A DNA stretch of 64,000 nucleotides from Natronorubrum sulfidifaciens JCM 14089. GTDB taxonomy: Archaea; Halobacteriota; Halobacteria; Halobacteriales; Natrialbaceae. The position numbers were made by a program, and so were the translations under genes. Under the pieces are notes generated by a model. It saw only the letters and a list, made by a program, of their open reading frames with translations, ran no database searches and was not told where the DNA came from. The stretch is from NCBI RefSeq assembly GCF_000337735.1, contig NZ_AOHX01000045.1:41804-105803 (forward strand). Reading direction: 5' to 3'. Each line of letters begins with the position of its first letter. The first letter of the stretch is position 1. Below are positions 62,931 to 64,000 of the stretch, one piece after another.

Positions 62931-64000
62931 ATGAAGGGAAATACTCGAGGAGTGTCACCAATTCTTGGTATTATTCTGTTGATAGGAGCGGTTGCGATTG
63001 CGAGTTTAGGACTATTTGTGGTTGGAGGACACATGATTTCGGAATACGAAAGTGCATCTCAAGATGAGGCGATTGAACAATCATTTGTCGAATTTCGACA
63101 TTCAATGGAGAGAATAAGCATTAACCAGGACACAGGTGGAGAAATTGAATTAAACGCAGGTGAGGATGGTGCGATTACGAAAGAGAAGTCAGGGAACATC
63201 GAGATAGACTATGGAGGAGAGAATCCCATCCGTGAGGATTTCGGAGCTGTCGAATACCATAGTGATGATGGAACTACAATCGCTTTTGAGGGCGGTGCCG
63301 TTTTCCGTGAAACGGGGAACGAGACACAGGTCGTTTCTGCACCGCGATTCGACTACGATCCGTCTGAAGGGGATGATGAGAGTCTTAGCTTTTCACTGAC
63401 GACAATTCACGGTGACGAGACGCTTGGCTCTGGGGACATCTCGATGGATCATGAGAATGTAAATCAGGAAAATACGGTTGCAGATAACACGATTGTAGAT
63501 ATTACACTGACGAGTCAGTATTATCGTGGATGGGAGCAGCACTTCGAAGATGAACTTGGTGAAGACGCGGTCCATGCTGAACCAATCAACGATACGCATG
63601 GAGAAGTGACCGCTCTTCTTGGCCAAGTTGAACTGGACTCATACTACGAACAGGCGATCGCAGTGGAAGGGGACTTGGAACTAGATGGGTCGAATGAGGT
63701 TATTGGAGATGTGATGTATGGTGGAACGATTACCGGTGAAGAGGACCATCTCGATGGAGAGGCTCACGAAACAGACTCCCTAGATCTCGAAACGATTGAT
63801 GACGAGATTGATGAGATGGTCAAGGAAAAATCAGATTACGACAGCTTAGATGACGAAATGGAAAACGGAACTGTTACTAGCGGGAAATATTATGGTGAAG
63901 AGCTTAGTCTTGATCCAGGCAATGGCGGCGATCCAGGCAATGGCGGCGATCCAGGCAATGGCGGCGATCCAGGCAATGGCGGCGATCCAGGCAATGGCGG
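62931..64000 (+). CDS. Pilin-like secreted protein with DPGNGG repeats (3-prime end outside window)
   Basis: Open to the window end, 356 codons visible. MKGNTRGVSPILGIILLIGA begins with the type III signal-like junction and H-domain of archaeal pilin-like proteins (DUF7289 type), followed by VAIASLGLFVVGGHMISEYE. A long extracellular beta-rich region follows, and from ~63912 a perfect 18-base repeat encodes DPGNGG five times and runs off the window. A surface adhesin or pseudopilin with an extensible linker. AT-rich; independent of the provirus limits. GATTTGGTAAGTAAAT at 62915-62930 precedes ATG 62931. Confidence 0.75.
   Translation, partial: MKGNTRGVSPILGIILLIGAVAIASLGLFVVGGHMISEYESASQDEAIEQSFVEFRHSMERISINQDTGGEIELNAGEDGAITKEKSGNIEIDYGGENPIREDFGAVEYHSDDGTTIAFEGGAVFRETGNETQVVSAPRFDYDPSEGDDESLSFSLTTIHGDETLGSGDISMDHENVNQENTVADNTIVDITLTSQYYRGWEQHFEDELGEDAVHAEPINDTHGEVTALLGQVELDSYYEQAIAVEGDLELDGSNEVIGDVMYGGTITGEEDHLDGEAHETDSLDLETIDDEIDEMVKEKSDYDSLDDEMENGTVTSGKYYGEELSLDPGNGGDPGNGGDPGNGGDPGNGGDPGNG

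Overview
The window looks like chromosome of an extremely halophilic archaeon, most likely a Natrialbales-type haloarchaeon. Its proteins are strongly acidic, its DNA is GC-rich and full of CTCGAG, many genes start 24-35 bases after a TATA-like box (leaderless mRNAs), and several families are haloarchaeal (DUF5789, SPW repeat, HTH-10 regulators, phiH1-like repressor, DUF1628 pilins, PGF-type C-terminal sorting signal). I recognised no rRNA, complete tRNA or CRISPR array.

1-44.3 kb is mostly core genome. It opens with the N-terminal part of a RAD25/XPB-like helicase and the grpE-dnaK-dnaJ chaperone cluster. Small enzymes follow: DJ-1/PfpI, a flavoprotein, HAD hydrolase, PAP2, GNAT and an aldo/keto reductase. 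Propionyl-CoA catabolism is represented by a methylmalonyl-CoA mutase large subunit broken by an in-frame TAG and by methylmalonyl-CoA epimerase. The korAB 2-oxoacid:ferredoxin oxidoreductase, an aminotransferase, a quinone reductase, an F420-type oxidoreductase and a GlcD-like oxidase come next. Then come a secreted alpha/beta-hydrolase with a PKD domain, an MFS carrier, a ThDP decarboxylase, a UbiA prenyltransferase, two large sensor kinases, a YchF/OBG GTPase and an HTH-10 regulator. Decay is visible: an ISH3-like insertion sequence whose transposase gene is studded with long hairpins, an NCS2 permease relic, and relics of the GlcD and ThDP-decarboxylase genes.

44.5-62.4 kb is accessory DNA. 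After a HEPN-like gene comes what I read as a pleolipovirus-type provirus (about 46.1-60.8 kb). Its left arm has integrase, a 19-codon ORF and PadR in overlapping order, opposed to a phiH1-like repressor. A middle section has GTGGCCGG repeats, a repeat-tailed membrane protein, a Cdc6/Orc1-type initiator and three tandem type IV pilin genes. The right arm is a tightly overlapping virion module: a VP3-like membrane protein, a 40-residue membrane protein, a Tat-exported spike-like protein, two further membrane proteins, two small ORFs and a VP8-like P-loop ATPase. A PDDEXK-like nuclease candidate closes it. A 174-bp MITE with 15-bp inverted repeats and an exact 8-bp target duplication lies between the pilins and the virion module.

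62.4-64 kb holds a spacer resembling one at 44.8 kb and the start of a pilin-like secreted protein that runs off the window inside a DPGNGG repeat array.
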